64,000 nucleotides of DNA from Alphaproteobacteria bacterium. GTDB taxonomy: Bacteria; Pseudomonadota; Alphaproteobacteria; Micavibrionales; Micavibrionaceae. Position 1 is the stretch's first letter. Each line of letters starts with the position of its first letter. Shown one piece after another: positions 35,043 through 44,142 of this stretch. Made by a program: the position numbers and the translations under genes. Where the stretch lies: positions 178,300 through 242,299 of the forward strand of contig JAFLCW010000003.1 in assembly GCA_017302165.1 (NCBI GenBank). The letters run 5' to 3'. The notes beneath the pieces are model-generated. The model was not told the origin of the DNA, searched no databases, and worked only from the letters and a program-made list of their open reading frames with translations.

Positions 35043-35366
35043 ATGGCCGTATCTCACATGTCGATGGATATTTTAACCCCTTACCGTACCCGCATTGATG
35101 CGCTGGACGACCAGATCGTGGATTTAATTGCGGCACGATTTGACATCATTCACGAAGTGGCCGCAGTAAAAATACAACATCGCATTCCCGCCGTCTTGCC
35201 GGATCGGGTGAACGAAGTGATTAACCGCGCTGTCAGCCGCGCAGAAAACCATGGCATTGACCCTCACCTGATGCGGGATCTCTATACCAAAATTGTAAGT
35301 CACAGTTGTGATTTGGAAACACAGCATATTTCACGCACTGACCCGGATATACATCGTGCCGGATAA
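35043..35366 (+). CDS. chorismate mutase
   Basis: 107 aa all-helical AroQ-type domain. The pattern LTPYRTRIDALDDQIVDLIAAR at the start gives the conserved Arg and Asp of helix 1, followed by a VAAVKIQHRIPAVLPDR segment with the catalytic Lys and Arg, and an ENHGIDPHLMRDLYTKIVSHS C-terminal helix. The short monofunctional form resembles PchB-like and secreted-type mutases. It turns chorismate into prephenate for Phe and Tyr synthesis. In-frame ATGs at 35058 and 35064 are alternative starts. Its 3' end overlaps rsmB. Confidence 0.85.
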   Translation: MAVSHMSMDILTPYRTRIDALDDQIVDLIAARFDIIHEVAAVKIQHRIPAVLPDRVNEVINRAVSRAENHGIDPHLMRDLYTKIVSHSCDLETQHISRTDPDIHRAG

Positions 35367-36681
35367 TCGCCCTGCCAATCCCGAAGGCTTGGGGGCGCGT
35401 CAGGCCGCCTTGGATGTCTTGCGGGATATTCTGGTGCATAAAAAAATGCTGGATGTGGCGCTGGATTCCAGCACGAAACTCAACCAACTTCCGACCCGTG
35501 ACCGGGCATTTGCCCGTATGCTCATTACCACCATCCTTCGGCATAAGGGGCAACTGGATGCGGTGATCGAACAGGTGCAATCCAAAAAAGGCGAAAGACC
35601 CTCACCGGAAACGCTCGTCATCATTTTATATATCGGCATCGCGCAAATTATATTCATGGATGTGGCAGATCATGCGGCGGTGGATATATCGGTGCGTTTA
35701 GCGGAATCCGAAGGCTTGATCCGGCAAAAAGGATTTGTAAATGCCGTCCTGCGCCGGATCACGCGTGAAGGTAAATCCTGGGTGGAGGCTCAAGACCCGA
35801 TCACGCTGAATATTCCGGGCTGGCTCTGGCAGGCGTGGGTCAAAGATTACGGCGAGAGAGAAGCACGGGACATCGCGCTCGCGTCACTGACGGAAGCCCC
35901 GCTGGACATCACCTTAAAAAATTCCAAGGAAACTGCGCTATGGTTGGGGGCACTGGAATCATCCTGCCTGCCCTCGGGTTCACTTCGGCGCACCTCTGGC
36001 GGATCCATCACTGATTTACCCGGCTACCGCGAGGGCGCATGGTGGGTTCAAGATGCGTCATCGGCACTGCCCGTTAAACTTCTGGGGGATATCGCAGGAT
36101 TGCATGTGATTGATTTATGCGCCGCGCCCGGGGGGAAAACGCTTCAACTTGCCTCTGCCGGGGCACAAGTGACGGCGCTTGATGTCTCGACATCGCGGAT
36201 GAAAAAACTCATGCATAATCTCGAACGTATGAAACTCACCGATCACGTTCACACCGTCATCGCGGATGCTCTATCGTGGCAACCAAAAACACAAGCGGAT
36301 GTTGTTCTTCTGGATGCGCCGTGCACGGCCACAGGCACGCTTCGCCGGCACCCGGATCTTCTGTTGTTTAAAACTGAAAAAGACCTTCTGCAACTCTCGC
36401 AACTTCAAGGCGATTTACTGGATAACGCCGCGCCCATGGTGAAACCGGGTGGGATTTTGGTCTATTGCACCTGTTCGCTTCAACGGCGCGAAGGCGAAGA
36501 TCAAATCACGTCCTTCCTGACCCGCCATCCTGATTTTATCAAGGTCACACCCGACATTTCTCGCATCGGACACATGGAAACGGTGCTCACGGACGCGCAC
36601 GACATTCGCGTGAAACCCTATCATCTCGCCACGCTGGGTGGCATGGATGGTTTTTTCATCAGTCTTCTGAAACGTTCCTAA
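35356..36681 (+). CDS. rsmB: 16S rRNA (cytosine967-C5)-methyltransferase
   Basis: About 441 aa from a GTG at 35356, overlapping the chorismate mutase stop by 11 bp. The frame also opens at 35308 but those 16 extra residues do not fit the family. An N-terminal NusB-like helical domain (about 10-140) precedes the methyltransferase core with VIDLCAAPGGKTLQLAS, the DAPCTATGTLRRHPD motif and the catalytic Cys in VYCTCSLQRREGE. It methylates C967 of 16S rRNA. The start remains uncertain. Confidence 0.92.
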   Translation: MPDNRPANPEGLGARQAALDVLRDILVHKKMLDVALDSSTKLNQLPTRDRAFARMLITTILRHKGQLDAVIEQVQSKKGERPSPETLVIILYIGIAQIIFMDVADHAAVDISVRLAESEGLIRQKGFVNAVLRRITREGKSWVEAQDPITLNIPGWLWQAWVKDYGEREARDIALASLTEAPLDITLKNSKETALWLGALESSCLPSGSLRRTSGGSITDLPGYREGAWWVQDASSALPVKLLGDIAGLHVIDLCAAPGGKTLQLASAGAQVTALDVSTSRMKKLMHNLERMKLTDHVHTVIADALSWQPKTQADVVLLDAPCTATGTLRRHPDLLLFKTEKDLLQLSQLQGDLLDNAAPMVKPGGILVYCTCSLQRREGEDQITSFLTRHPDFIKVTPDISRIGHMETVLTDAHDIRVKPYHLATLGGMDGFFISLLKRS

Positions 36682-36901
36682 AACGCGTGCCCCGCCGCGC
36701 GGCATGTTTTGTCTGACGCCCACACACACGTGCCCGCCACATCCTGAAACTGCTGGGCTTCAGATGTCGGCGCATGATCTCAATCACCTGTGGCTGGGAT
36801 AATCCAGTATCCGCCAAAATAGCTTCAAACGAAGTCTGATCATCCCACGCCAGTTCAATGACATGGCTGATATCCGGCGATAATACCCTTTTTGACGTCA
36901 T
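36659..36901 (-). CDS. TIGR03643/DUF2805-type protein
   Basis: 80 aa from the ATG at 36901; the open frame goes back to 37075 but the extra part crosses a terminator-like hairpin and has no family resemblance. The sequence (LSPDISHVIELAWDDQTSFE, then GLSQPQVIEIMRRHLKPSSF and RMWRARVCGR) matches a small conserved protein family of unknown function with a helix-turn-helix-like middle. Its 3' end overlaps the rsmB 3' end by 23 bp in antisense. Function unknown. Confidence 0.78.
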   Translation of the reverse strand: MTSKRVLSPDISHVIELAWDDQTSFEAILADTGLSQPQVIEIMRRHLKPSSFRMWRARVCGRQTKHAARRGTRFRNVSED

Positions 36902-36948
36902 GGGTCTTTTATATAGAGTTAATGCTCTCAAAAACGACCTTTCCGGAT

Positions 36949-36976
36949 AAAAAATCCCGCGAATCGCGGGTTTTTT
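36949..36976. terminator. bidirectional terminator-like hairpin
   Basis: CCCGCG-AAT-CGCGGG flanked by an A-run on the left and six T on the right, so either strand could terminate. It lies between two divergent genes (36901 minus and rpe at 37069 plus), not after a gene, which is unusual. Confidence 0.6.
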
Positions 36977-37068
36977 GTCCAATAACTTCTTGGTCTTGTG
37001 GATAAAATCAGGGTAAACTCTTGAATAAGCCGTGATTTGCACGGCACCTGCCCGAATCTTAAAACAAT

Positions 37069-37725
37069 ATGACAAAAAATATTAAAATCGCCCCCTCGAT
37101 TCTCTCGGCAGATTTCTCTGCCCTGGGTGAGGCGGTGCGCGCCCTTGATGTGGCGGGGGCGGATTATATTCATATCGATGTCATGGATGGGCATTTTGTC
37201 CCCAACATCACGTTTGGCCCGCATGTGGTGAAGGCGATCCGCCCGCATTCCGCCAAAATATTTGATGTGCATTTGATGATTGCCCCGGCTGACCCTTACC
37301 TGAAATCCTTTGCCGAGGCAGGGGCGGATATCATCACGATCCACCCCGAAGCCGGGCCCCATCTGCACCGAAGCCTTCAGACCATCAAGTCACTCGGTAA
37401 AAAAGCAGGCGTCGCGTTAAACCCGGCCACGCCGGTAGATGAACTGGATCATGTCATGGATCTGGTGGATTTGATTTTGGTCATGACCGTCAACCCGGGA
37501 TTCGGCGGGCAGAGTTTTATTCCCCTGCTCGATAAAATTTCAGCGGTGAGACAGCGGATCACCGCGTCGGGTCGCACCATCGACCTTGAAGTCGATGGCG
37601 GGATCACCCCTGAGACCGCGCCGCAGGCCGTTCAGGCGGGTGCCAATGTGCTGGTGGCGGGAACCGCCGTATTTAAGGATGGCGCCGATCATTATGCCCG
37701 GCATATTGCCGCCTTGCGGGGATAA
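37069..37725 (+). CDS. rpe: ribulose-phosphate 3-epimerase
   Basis: 218 aa TIM barrel. Signature stretches are [17 protein letters not shown], the metal-binding [24 protein letters not shown] and [12 protein letters not shown], and [13 protein letters not shown] with the catalytic Asp. It interconverts ribulose 5-phosphate and xylulose 5-phosphate in the pentose phosphate pathway. It is followed after 6 bp by the heparinase-like gene, so the two are one transcript. Confidence 0.96.
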   Translation: MTKNIKIAPSILSADFSALGEAVRALDVAGADYIHIDVMDGHFVPNITFGPHVVKAIRPHSAKIFDVHLMIAPADPYLKSFAEAGADIITIHPEAGPHLHRSLQTIKSLGKKAGVALNPATPVDELDHVMDLVDLILVMTVNPGFGGQSFIPLLDKISAVRQRITASGRTIDLEVDGGITPETAPQAVQAGANVLVAGTAVFKDGADHYARHIAALRG

Positions 37726-37731
37726 ATCATC

Positions 37732-39375
37732 ATGCCCCAACCCCTCTTTCGTGAATTTAAACATACCCTTCAAAAAAACGTGGCGCGCCTCGCCTATAAT
37801 TCGCTTTTGTATGGCTGGAGTCTGAGCGGCGATATCCCGCGTCAGTTGGTATTAAAACCGGCTGATCTCTGGCCGGGTCAGGCTGAAAAAGGTCGATGGC
37901 TTATTCATGGCGGCATTTTTACCTTAAGCGACGATCAACTGGAATTACACAATGCCAACTGGCACCCCGAAGAAGTGTCGGACGCGTGGATACGTCATTT
38001 ACATGGGTTTGACTGGCTTCGGGATTTACGTGCGCTCGGGGGAAATGCCGGGCGTCTCGCCGCCCGAGCGATGATCGAAAGCTGGATGGATCATCATCAC
38101 GGCTGGCATGAACTGTATTGGCGGCCAGATATTCTGGGACGGCGGATTGCCGCATGGCTCACGGCCTATGATTTTTATGGCGAGAGCGCGAGCGCGGAAT
38201 TTCAAGAGCGTCTGTTTCTTTCCCTCTCCCGTCAGGTGCGGCATCTGGCACGCGCCCTTCCGGGAAGTTTGTCGGGATTGCCTTTGCTACATGCGGTGCG
38301 GGGCTTAACCTTTGCGGGCGTCGCTCTTGAGGGCAGAGAAGCCCAACTGGAACAAGCCCTCAATCTGCTAGACCGTGAAATTGACCGCCAGATTTCAAAA
38401 GATGGTGGCGGGGTCACGCGTCATCCCGGCGACATGATGGAGATATTAAAAATCCTGATTGATCTGCGGGCGACACTGCGTCAGGCGGGCTTCCCCCCCC
38501 TTGATAAAATTCAATCCGCCATTGACCGCATGGTACCGGCCTTACGTTTTTTCCGCCATGGGGATGGAAAATTTGCGTTGTTCAACGGGGCGCAGGAAGG
38601 CGAAGACGATACGATCAAATATGTCCTTCTTCAATCCGGGGCACGGGCGCGTACCATCTCCTCGCTTCCGAAAACTGGATATGAACGCATCGCGCTCGGC
38701 AAAAGTATTCTCATCATGGATACAGGCCGGGCACCCGCCTACCCCTATGATGTATCGGCGCATTGCGCACCTCTGGCGTTTGAATGGTCTTACGGGCGTG
38801 ACCGTGTCTTTGTGAATTGCGGCTCTCATCCCACGCAAGAAGACTGGCAAGATGCGCTTCGGGCGACACCTGCACATAATGCACTCACCATCGATCATCG
38901 CAATGTGTGTGAAATTCACCGCGATGGCTCTCTCTCACGCAAGCCGAAAAAAATGGTGGTGAGCCGGGAAGAAAAAAGCGGCGGCATTCTCATTGATGCC
39001 TGTCATGACGGCTACTTGCCTTTAAGTGGTATTACACATCGCCGGCGTATTTTCATGGGGGATCAAGGGCACGATATTCGCGGGGAAGATAATCTCACCT
39101 GCTCGGTGGGCTTGGGGCGCGTGCATACGGTCTCTGTGCGGTTTCATCTGCATCCCCGGGTCACAGGGTCGCTTGTCAATGACGGGAAAGACGTTCTGCT
39201 CCGCTTGCCGTCGGGCACTGGGTGGCGCGTGTCCTGCGAAGGGGCAACGCTTGCCCTTGATGACTCCGTCTATCTGGGCGAAGGCACCCGCCCCCGGAAA
39301 ACCAAGCAAATCGTCCTGACCACCCTCATGGATTCCGACTTCAAACAGATTAAATGGGTCTGTCAGAAGGAATAG
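37732..39375 (+). CDS. heparinase II/III family protein
   Basis: 547 aa. An N-terminal alpha-helical toroid with several Trp-rich helices (WLRDLRALGGNAGRLAARAM, HGWHELYWRPDILGRRIAAW) precedes a beta-sandwich region holding the heparinase II/III-like domain (DATPAHNALTIDHRN-like segment near residue 385, then GYLPLSGITHRRRIFM). No signal peptide is visible. In many alphaproteobacteria this gene follows rpe, and its substrate is unknown. It may cleave a uronic-acid polymer or act on cell-envelope glycan. Confidence 0.85.
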   Translation: MPQPLFREFKHTLQKNVARLAYNSLLYGWSLSGDIPRQLVLKPADLWPGQAEKGRWLIHGGIFTLSDDQLELHNANWHPEEVSDAWIRHLHGFDWLRDLRALGGNAGRLAARAMIESWMDHHHGWHELYWRPDILGRRIAAWLTAYDFYGESASAEFQERLFLSLSRQVRHLARALPGSLSGLPLLHAVRGLTFAGVALEGREAQLEQALNLLDREIDRQISKDGGGVTRHPGDMMEILKILIDLRATLRQAGFPPLDKIQSAIDRMVPALRFFRHGDGKFALFNGAQEGEDDTIKYVLLQSGARARTISSLPKTGYERIALGKSILIMDTGRAPAYPYDVSAHCAPLAFEWSYGRDRVFVNCGSHPTQEDWQDALRATPAHNALTIDHRNVCEIHRDGSLSRKPKKMVVSREEKSGGILIDACHDGYLPLSGITHRRRIFMGDQGHDIRGEDNLTCSVGLGRVHTVSVRFHLHPRVTGSLVNDGKDVLLRLPSGTGWRVSCEGATLALDDSVYLGEGTRPRKTKQIVLTTLMDSDFKQIKWVCQKE

Positions 39376-39428
39376 AACAAAACAAAAACAGTTCTTGATA
39401 TGTTCTTTTTTTTGTGCGATAAGGGGAT

Positions 39429-39602
39429 ATGAACATACGCACCCCCCTCTCACTCCTTGATAAAGGACTCCAAGTCATTCTCCACCCCGTTATTGACCTG
39501 TTCCGTGCACCGGAGCATGTTACCTATTACCCCTCTTACAGGCATTATCGCTATCACAACGGTATCCCCCTGCGGGCGGAGCATTTGCACCGCCGGCGAT
39601 AA
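39429..39602 (+). CDS. small basic hypothetical protein, 57 aa
   Basis: An ATG preceded by AAGGGG with two bases between opens a 57-codon frame ending TAA. The product begins MNIRTPLSLLDKGLQVILHP and is rich in His, Arg and Tyr (YYPSYRHYRYHNG), ending HLHRRR. It fills most of the gap between the heparinase-like gene and radA. I recognise no family. The ribosome site is unusually close to the start. Confidence 0.4.
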   Translation: MNIRTPLSLLDKGLQVILHPVIDLFRAPEHVTYYPSYRHYRYHNGIPLRAEHLHRRR

Positions 39603-39642
39603 AAAAATCTACGGAACGAACTAGACACACCCGGTCTCACCT

Positions 39643-41046
39643 ATGGCTAAGTCTTTGAAATCATATGTCTGTCAGTCCTGCGGGTCTGTCTCCTCGAAAT
39701 GGTCGGGGAAATGCGAATCCTGCGGTACTTGGAACAGCATGACCGAAGAAACGGCCGAAGCCACCATCCCCAAAGGCATGACCAGCGGAAAAAAAGGCAA
39801 GGGACTGGAATTTCATTCCCTCACCAGTGAAGGCCAAACCAAACTTGATCGTCATCTCACGGGCATCACGGAATTTGACCGCGTGACGGGCGGCGGCATG
39901 GTGCCGGGCTCTGCCTTGTTGATCGGCGGTGATCCGGGGATTGGCAAATCAACCCTCCTGCTTCAGGTTGTCTGCCGCATGGCACTGTCGGGGAAACGGT
40001 GCCTGTATATTTCAGGCGAAGAAGCCGTAGATCAGGTGCGCCTGAGGGCAGATCGGCTTCAGATGAGCCACGCCCCAGTAGAACTGGCCTCGGCCACCTC
40101 TGTGCGCGATATCATCGCCAGCATGGATGGGGGTACCCGGCCCGTTGATCTGATGGTCATTGATTCCATTCAAACCATGTATGTCGATAACGTCGAAAGC
40201 GCGCCCGGCACCGTGACACAAGTCCGGGCGAGTGCACAGGAAATCATCCGCGCCGCCAAGAAAAAAAATATCATTGTTCTGTTCGTGGGGCATGTGACCA
40301 AAGAAGGACAAATCGCGGGTCCCCGTGTTCTGGAACATATGGTGGATGCGGTCATGTATTTCGAAGGCGACCGGGGGCATAGCTTCCGGATTCTACGCAA
40401 CGTCAAAAATCGTTTTGGCGCGACCGATGAAATTGGGGTCTTTGAAATGGCCGAGGAAGGTCTGGTCGAGGTACTAAACCCGTCTGAACTTTTTCTAGCG
40501 CAACGTCAAGATCATATCGCTGGAAGTGCCGTACTGGCGGGGCTCGAAGGTACACGGCCTGTCTTGGTTGAAGTACAGGCACTGGTCGCCCCCTCGCCCC
40601 TTGGCACCCCGCGCCGCGCGGTTATCGGCTGGGATTCAAATCGTTTGGCCATGGTGCTCGCGGTGCTAGAGGCACGATGCGGCCTCACGCTCTCTGGGTC
40701 TGACATTTTCCTCAACATCGCGGGGGGCATTCGTATTACGGAGCCAGCCGCGGATTTGGCCGTTGCCGCCGCCCTCATTTCTTCTCAAACCGGCATTCCC
40801 ATTCCCCATGACATGGTATTTTTTGGCGAAGTGGGACTGGCGGGTGAAATTCGTGCCGTCTCTCAACCAGATCTCCGTATGAAAGAGGCAGAAAAGCTTG
40901 GCTTCACCCAAGCCGCCTATCCCAAACGCCCGCACCGCAAAGGCGACACCAAGACCCCCTCGCGCCACACCAGCCTGAAGGGGAAGGAAATCACCCATCT
41001 CGAAGACCTTGTTGCATGGCTTACCCCCGCCCGTAAGGCGGCCTGA
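39643..41046 (+). CDS. radA: DNA repair protein RadA (Sms)
   Basis: 467 aa of the usual length. The N-terminal zinc finger is CQSCGSVSSKWSGKCESC (residues 10-27). The RecA-like domain has Walker A GGDPGIGKSTLL, and the RadA-specific KNRFGATDEIGVF follows. The C-terminal Lon-protease-like domain (from about 285) holds LNIAGGIRITEPAADLAVA and PKRPHRKG. RadA promotes branch migration in recombinational repair. It starts the radA-cvpA-purF-SDR run on the plus strand. Confidence 0.96.
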   Translation: MAKSLKSYVCQSCGSVSSKWSGKCESCGTWNSMTEETAEATIPKGMTSGKKGKGLEFHSLTSEGQTKLDRHLTGITEFDRVTGGGMVPGSALLIGGDPGIGKSTLLLQVVCRMALSGKRCLYISGEEAVDQVRLRADRLQMSHAPVELASATSVRDIIASMDGGTRPVDLMVIDSIQTMYVDNVESAPGTVTQVRASAQEIIRAAKKKNIIVLFVGHVTKEGQIAGPRVLEHMVDAVMYFEGDRGHSFRILRNVKNRFGATDEIGVFEMAEEGLVEVLNPSELFLAQRQDHIAGSAVLAGLEGTRPVLVEVQALVAPSPLGTPRRAVIGWDSNRLAMVLAVLEARCGLTLSGSDIFLNIAGGIRITEPAADLAVAAALISSQTGIPIPHDMVFFGEVGLAGEIRAVSQPDLRMKEAEKLGFTQAAYPKRPHRKGDTKTPSRHTSLKGKEITHLEDLVAWLTPARKAA

Positions 41047-41135
41047 CATTATGCGATTGCCTGTGGTGTGACAGTCTATCGTCATTCACTCCACTGGCTT
41101 GAGGTCATGGCCATATCACTTAATATTAAATTATG

Positions 41136-41141
41136 TATAAT
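41136..41141 (+). promoter_or_regulatory. candidate -10 box before cvpA
   Basis: TATAAT occurs 66 bases before the cvpA ATG in an AT-rich stretch. The bases at the -35 position (ATATCA) are weak. It may give the cvpA-purF-SDR genes their own promoter. Confidence 0.35.
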
Positions 41142-41206
41142 ATACAACCGCGAGATCGACCGCTTTCAACCTTGCATTTACAAAGGGCATTCCCTATCTA
41201 TAACAA

Positions 41207-41941
41207 ATGATTATCGACATCGTGGTGGGTGTGGTCGCGCTTCTCTCGGCCTTAATTTCCTTTATGCGGGGCTTTATCCGCGAAGTGCTCACGATCGCGG
41301 GGGTAATTGGCGGTCTGGCGGCGGCCTATTTCTGCGGGCCTTGGCTCTCCCCCATCTTCAGAAATTGGCTGGATGTCGGGGTTGAAGGCAAGCCCCAGAA
41401 ACTCTTCGATATTGTGCCGATGTCCATCGTGGCCGATGCCTCGGCGTATGGCGCAATCTTTGTTATTGTCGTCATCATTCTATCGGTCGTCAGCCACTTT
41501 ATGTCTGGCGCGGCCAAAGCCATGGGCTTGGGTCCCATCGACCGCACCATGGGTGTCATTTTTGGGCTGGCGCGCGCGCTTATTCTTCTGGGCTTACTCT
41601 ATCTACCGTTTCATTTATTAATGGATAAAGAAACCAAGGACGAGATTTTCAAAGACTCCCGTACACATTACCTGATCGAAAAAACAGCTGAATTCATTGC
41701 TGGCTTTTTACCTGATTCAGATGACGTGGAAGAAAGCAAAGACAAAGCCGTGAACGACATTAAAGATAAATTGATGGAACAAAATATTCTGGCAGACGAA
41801 AAAAAGACAGACGATGAAGCCAAGCAAGATATGCCGTCTTCCTCTGAACCGCCGCCTGCCAAAACAGAAACCGAAGGATATAAAGAACAACAACGGGAAA
41901 AAATGAACAAATTGTTCGAACAACCTGTGTACAATCAATAA
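41207..41941 (+). CDS. cvpA: CvpA family membrane protein
   Basis: 244 aa. Four hydrophobic segments lie in residues about 1-130 (IVVGVVALLSALISFMRGFI, VLTIAGVIGGLAAAYF, IFVIVVIILSVVSHF, ARALILLGLLYLPF), followed by a charged, Lys/Asp/Glu-rich cytoplasmic tail. This is the colicin V production/CvpA layout. It is 21 bp before the purF start, the conserved order cvpA-purF. The molecular role remains unclear in the family. Confidence 0.85.
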   Translation: MIIDIVVGVVALLSALISFMRGFIREVLTIAGVIGGLAAAYFCGPWLSPIFRNWLDVGVEGKPQKLFDIVPMSIVADASAYGAIFVIVVIILSVVSHFMSGAAKAMGLGPIDRTMGVIFGLARALILLGLLYLPFHLLMDKETKDEIFKDSRTHYLIEKTAEFIAGFLPDSDDVEESKDKAVNDIKDKLMEQNILADEKKTDDEAKQDMPSSSEPPPAKTETEGYKEQQREKMNKLFEQPVYNQ

Positions 41942-41962
41942 ACAAAAAGAAAAGGTGTGATC

Positions 41963-43435
41963 ATGACTGCGGCTCCGTTTGATGATGATAAACTCCACGA
42001 AGAATGCGGTGTATTTGGTATTTACGGACACCCCGAAGCGTCGGCCTTAACGGCGTTGGGTCTTCATGCACTTCAACATCGCGGACAAGAGGCCTGCGGT
42101 ATTGTCACATGGGATGGGGAAGATTTTTTTGCCCATCGTGCCTTGGGATTGGTCGATTCAACCTTCAGCGACCCCGGCGTGATTGAAAAACTCAAAGGCC
42201 ATATCGCGATCGGGCATAATCGTTATTCCACCACAGGTGGTTCCTTTCTGCGCAATGTCCAGCCTTTCTATGGGGATTTATCTTTTGGCGGCTTTGCCGT
42301 GTGTCACAATGGCAATCTGACGAATGCCCAGAGTCTGCGCGAGTCTTTGGTTGGTAATGGATCACTGTTTCATTCCACATCTGATACCGAAGTCATTCTG
42401 CATCTGATGGCATTGTCGAAAAAAACATCCATTCTTGAAAAACTCACTGAGACCCTAAATCATATTCAGGGCGCATTCTCTTTGGTCGCTTCGGTCGGCG
42501 GCATGCTGGTGGGCGTCAGGGATCCCTTGGGCATTCGACCGCTGGTTCTGGGTAAATTAGGTTCGGCCACTGTCTTGGCATCTGAAACCTGTGCGTTTGA
42601 TATTATTGGCGCTGAATATGTACGGGATATCAAGCCCGGGGAAATGGTTCTGGTCGATGAAAAAGGTATCAGATCTATCCAGCCTTTTACCAAATCCGGC
42701 GACCGTTTTTGTATCTTTGAATATATATATTTTGCGCGGCCTGACTCGCATCTGGCTGGAAAATCTGTCTATGAAATGCGCAAGAAAATCGGCTCAGAAC
42801 TAGCGCGTGAAGCCCCGTGCCCAACGGCTGATGTCGTCGTGCCTGTGCCGGATTCAGGCGTACCCTCAGCGATTGGCTATGCACAGGCCAGCGGCATTCC
42901 CTTTGAACTGGGCATTATCCGAAACCATTATATCGGCCGCACGTTTATTGAACCCACCGATCAAATCCGCCATCTGGGCGTTAAATTAAAACACAATGCC
43001 AACAAGGCATATTTGAAAGACAAAATTGTCGTTCTGGTCGATGATTCCATTGTCCGGGGGACAACGTCGCGAAAAATTGTTGAAATGGTGCGGGCGGCAG
43101 GTGCCAAAGAAGTACATATGCGCATTTCATCACCGCCCACCACCCATTCCTGTTTTTACGGGATTGATACGCCGGAACAAGATCAGTTGATGGCGCATAA
43201 ATTTTCTACACAGGAAATCGCCCAGAAAATCGGCGTTGATAGCTTATCTTACATCTCTGTGGATGGATTATATCGTGCTGTTGGGGAAACATCGCGGAAT
43301 GCCCCTACCCCGCAATACTGCGATGCGTGTTTCACCGGTGAATATCCCGTAGAATTATTCGATAAAGTCAATCATTGCGGGAATGGGCGTAAGGTTACCG
43401 CCCTTCAGGAACGTCAGACCAAAGCCCAATCATGA
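41963..43435 (+). CDS. purF: amidophosphoribosyltransferase
   Basis: 490 aa from the ATG at 41963 with AAAGG seven bases before it; a GTG at 41957 is less likely. The catalytic Cys of the class II glutaminase domain is in HEECGVFGIYG, after a short propeptide. Further motifs are QHRGQEACG, IGHNRYSTTG, the PRPP loop VVLVDDSIVRGTTS and the C-terminal YCDACFTGEYP Cys pair of the iron-sulfur type. It catalyses the first step of purine synthesis. The stop overlaps the next start (ATGA). Confidence 0.95.
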   Translation: MTAAPFDDDKLHEECGVFGIYGHPEASALTALGLHALQHRGQEACGIVTWDGEDFFAHRALGLVDSTFSDPGVIEKLKGHIAIGHNRYSTTGGSFLRNVQPFYGDLSFGGFAVCHNGNLTNAQSLRESLVGNGSLFHSTSDTEVILHLMALSKKTSILEKLTETLNHIQGAFSLVASVGGMLVGVRDPLGIRPLVLGKLGSATVLASETCAFDIIGAEYVRDIKPGEMVLVDEKGIRSIQPFTKSGDRFCIFEYIYFARPDSHLAGKSVYEMRKKIGSELAREAPCPTADVVVPVPDSGVPSAIGYAQASGIPFELGIIRNHYIGRTFIEPTDQIRHLGVKLKHNANKAYLKDKIVVLVDDSIVRGTTSRKIVEMVRAAGAKEVHMRISSPPTTHSCFYGIDTPEQDQLMAHKFSTQEIAQKIGVDSLSYISVDGLYRAVGETSRNAPTPQYCDACFTGEYPVELFDKVNHCGNGRKVTALQERQTKAQS

Positions 43436-44142
43436 CCGTACAAAGACTGTCTGGAAAAATTGCCCTGATCACGGGAGCCTCTCGCGGGATTGGGTCTGCC
43501 ATTGCCCGGGAAATGGCTAAGGAAGGTGCACACGTCATTCTACTGGCTAAGTCAGGTAAAGGGCTTGAGGCGACGGATGATGCCATCCGCGCAGACGGCG
43601 GAAACGCCACGTTGATGCCCGTAGATTTAACGCAGTTGGATGACATCAATAATATCGGGCAGGTGATTTTTGATCGGTTTGGACGCCTGGATATTTTTGT
43701 AGGTAATGCCGGCCTGCTTGGCACGTTAGGTCCCGTCCATCAAGCCGACCCGAAAGAATGGGCACGGGTGATGGATGTGAATGTAAATGCCAATTTCAGA
43801 TTGATCCGCACCCTCGACCCCTTGCTCCGTCACGCACCCCATGGACGGGCGATCTTTGTGTCCTCTAGTCAGGAGGTCACAAAAGGCAGAGCCTATTGGG
43901 GAGCATATGGCGTGTCAAAAGCCGCCCTTGAAACTCTGGCGATGACCTATGCCGCAGAAACGGCAAAAACATCCCTGCGGGTGAATGTAATTGACCCGGG
44001 ACGTATTCGTACACAAATGCGCGCGGCCGCCGCCCCGGGAGAAGACCCAATGAGTATCCGTGCTCCCGAAGATATTGCCCCGGCTTTTGTTGATGTATGC
44101 CTGCCCTCGGAGACTCGGCATGGTGAGGTGATCAGGCTTTAA
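43432..44142 (+). CDS. short-chain dehydrogenase/reductase
   Basis: 236 aa SDR. It has GASRGIGSAIA (residues about 15-25), VGNAG in place of the usual NNAG, a catalytic Ser in FVSSSQEVT and YGVSKAALE with Tyr-x3-Lys. Its place behind purF is conserved in alphaproteobacteria, but the substrate is not known. The ATGA overlap with purF indicates coupled translation. It converges on der, overlapping its stop by four bases. Confidence 0.88.
   Translation: MTVQRLSGKIALITGASRGIGSAIAREMAKEGAHVILLAKSGKGLEATDDAIRADGGNATLMPVDLTQLDDINNIGQVIFDRFGRLDIFVGNAGLLGTLGPVHQADPKEWARVMDVNVNANFRLIRTLDPLLRHAPHGRAIFVSSSQEVTKGRAYWGAYGVSKAALETLAMTYAAETAKTSLRVNVIDPGRIRTQMRAAAAPGEDPMSIRAPEDIAPAFVDVCLPSETRHGEVIRL

Noticed and set aside
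36902..37075. 58-residue N-terminal extension of the TIGR03643-type gene
   Set aside because: It crosses a terminator-like hairpin, overlaps the rpe start and has no family resemblance.
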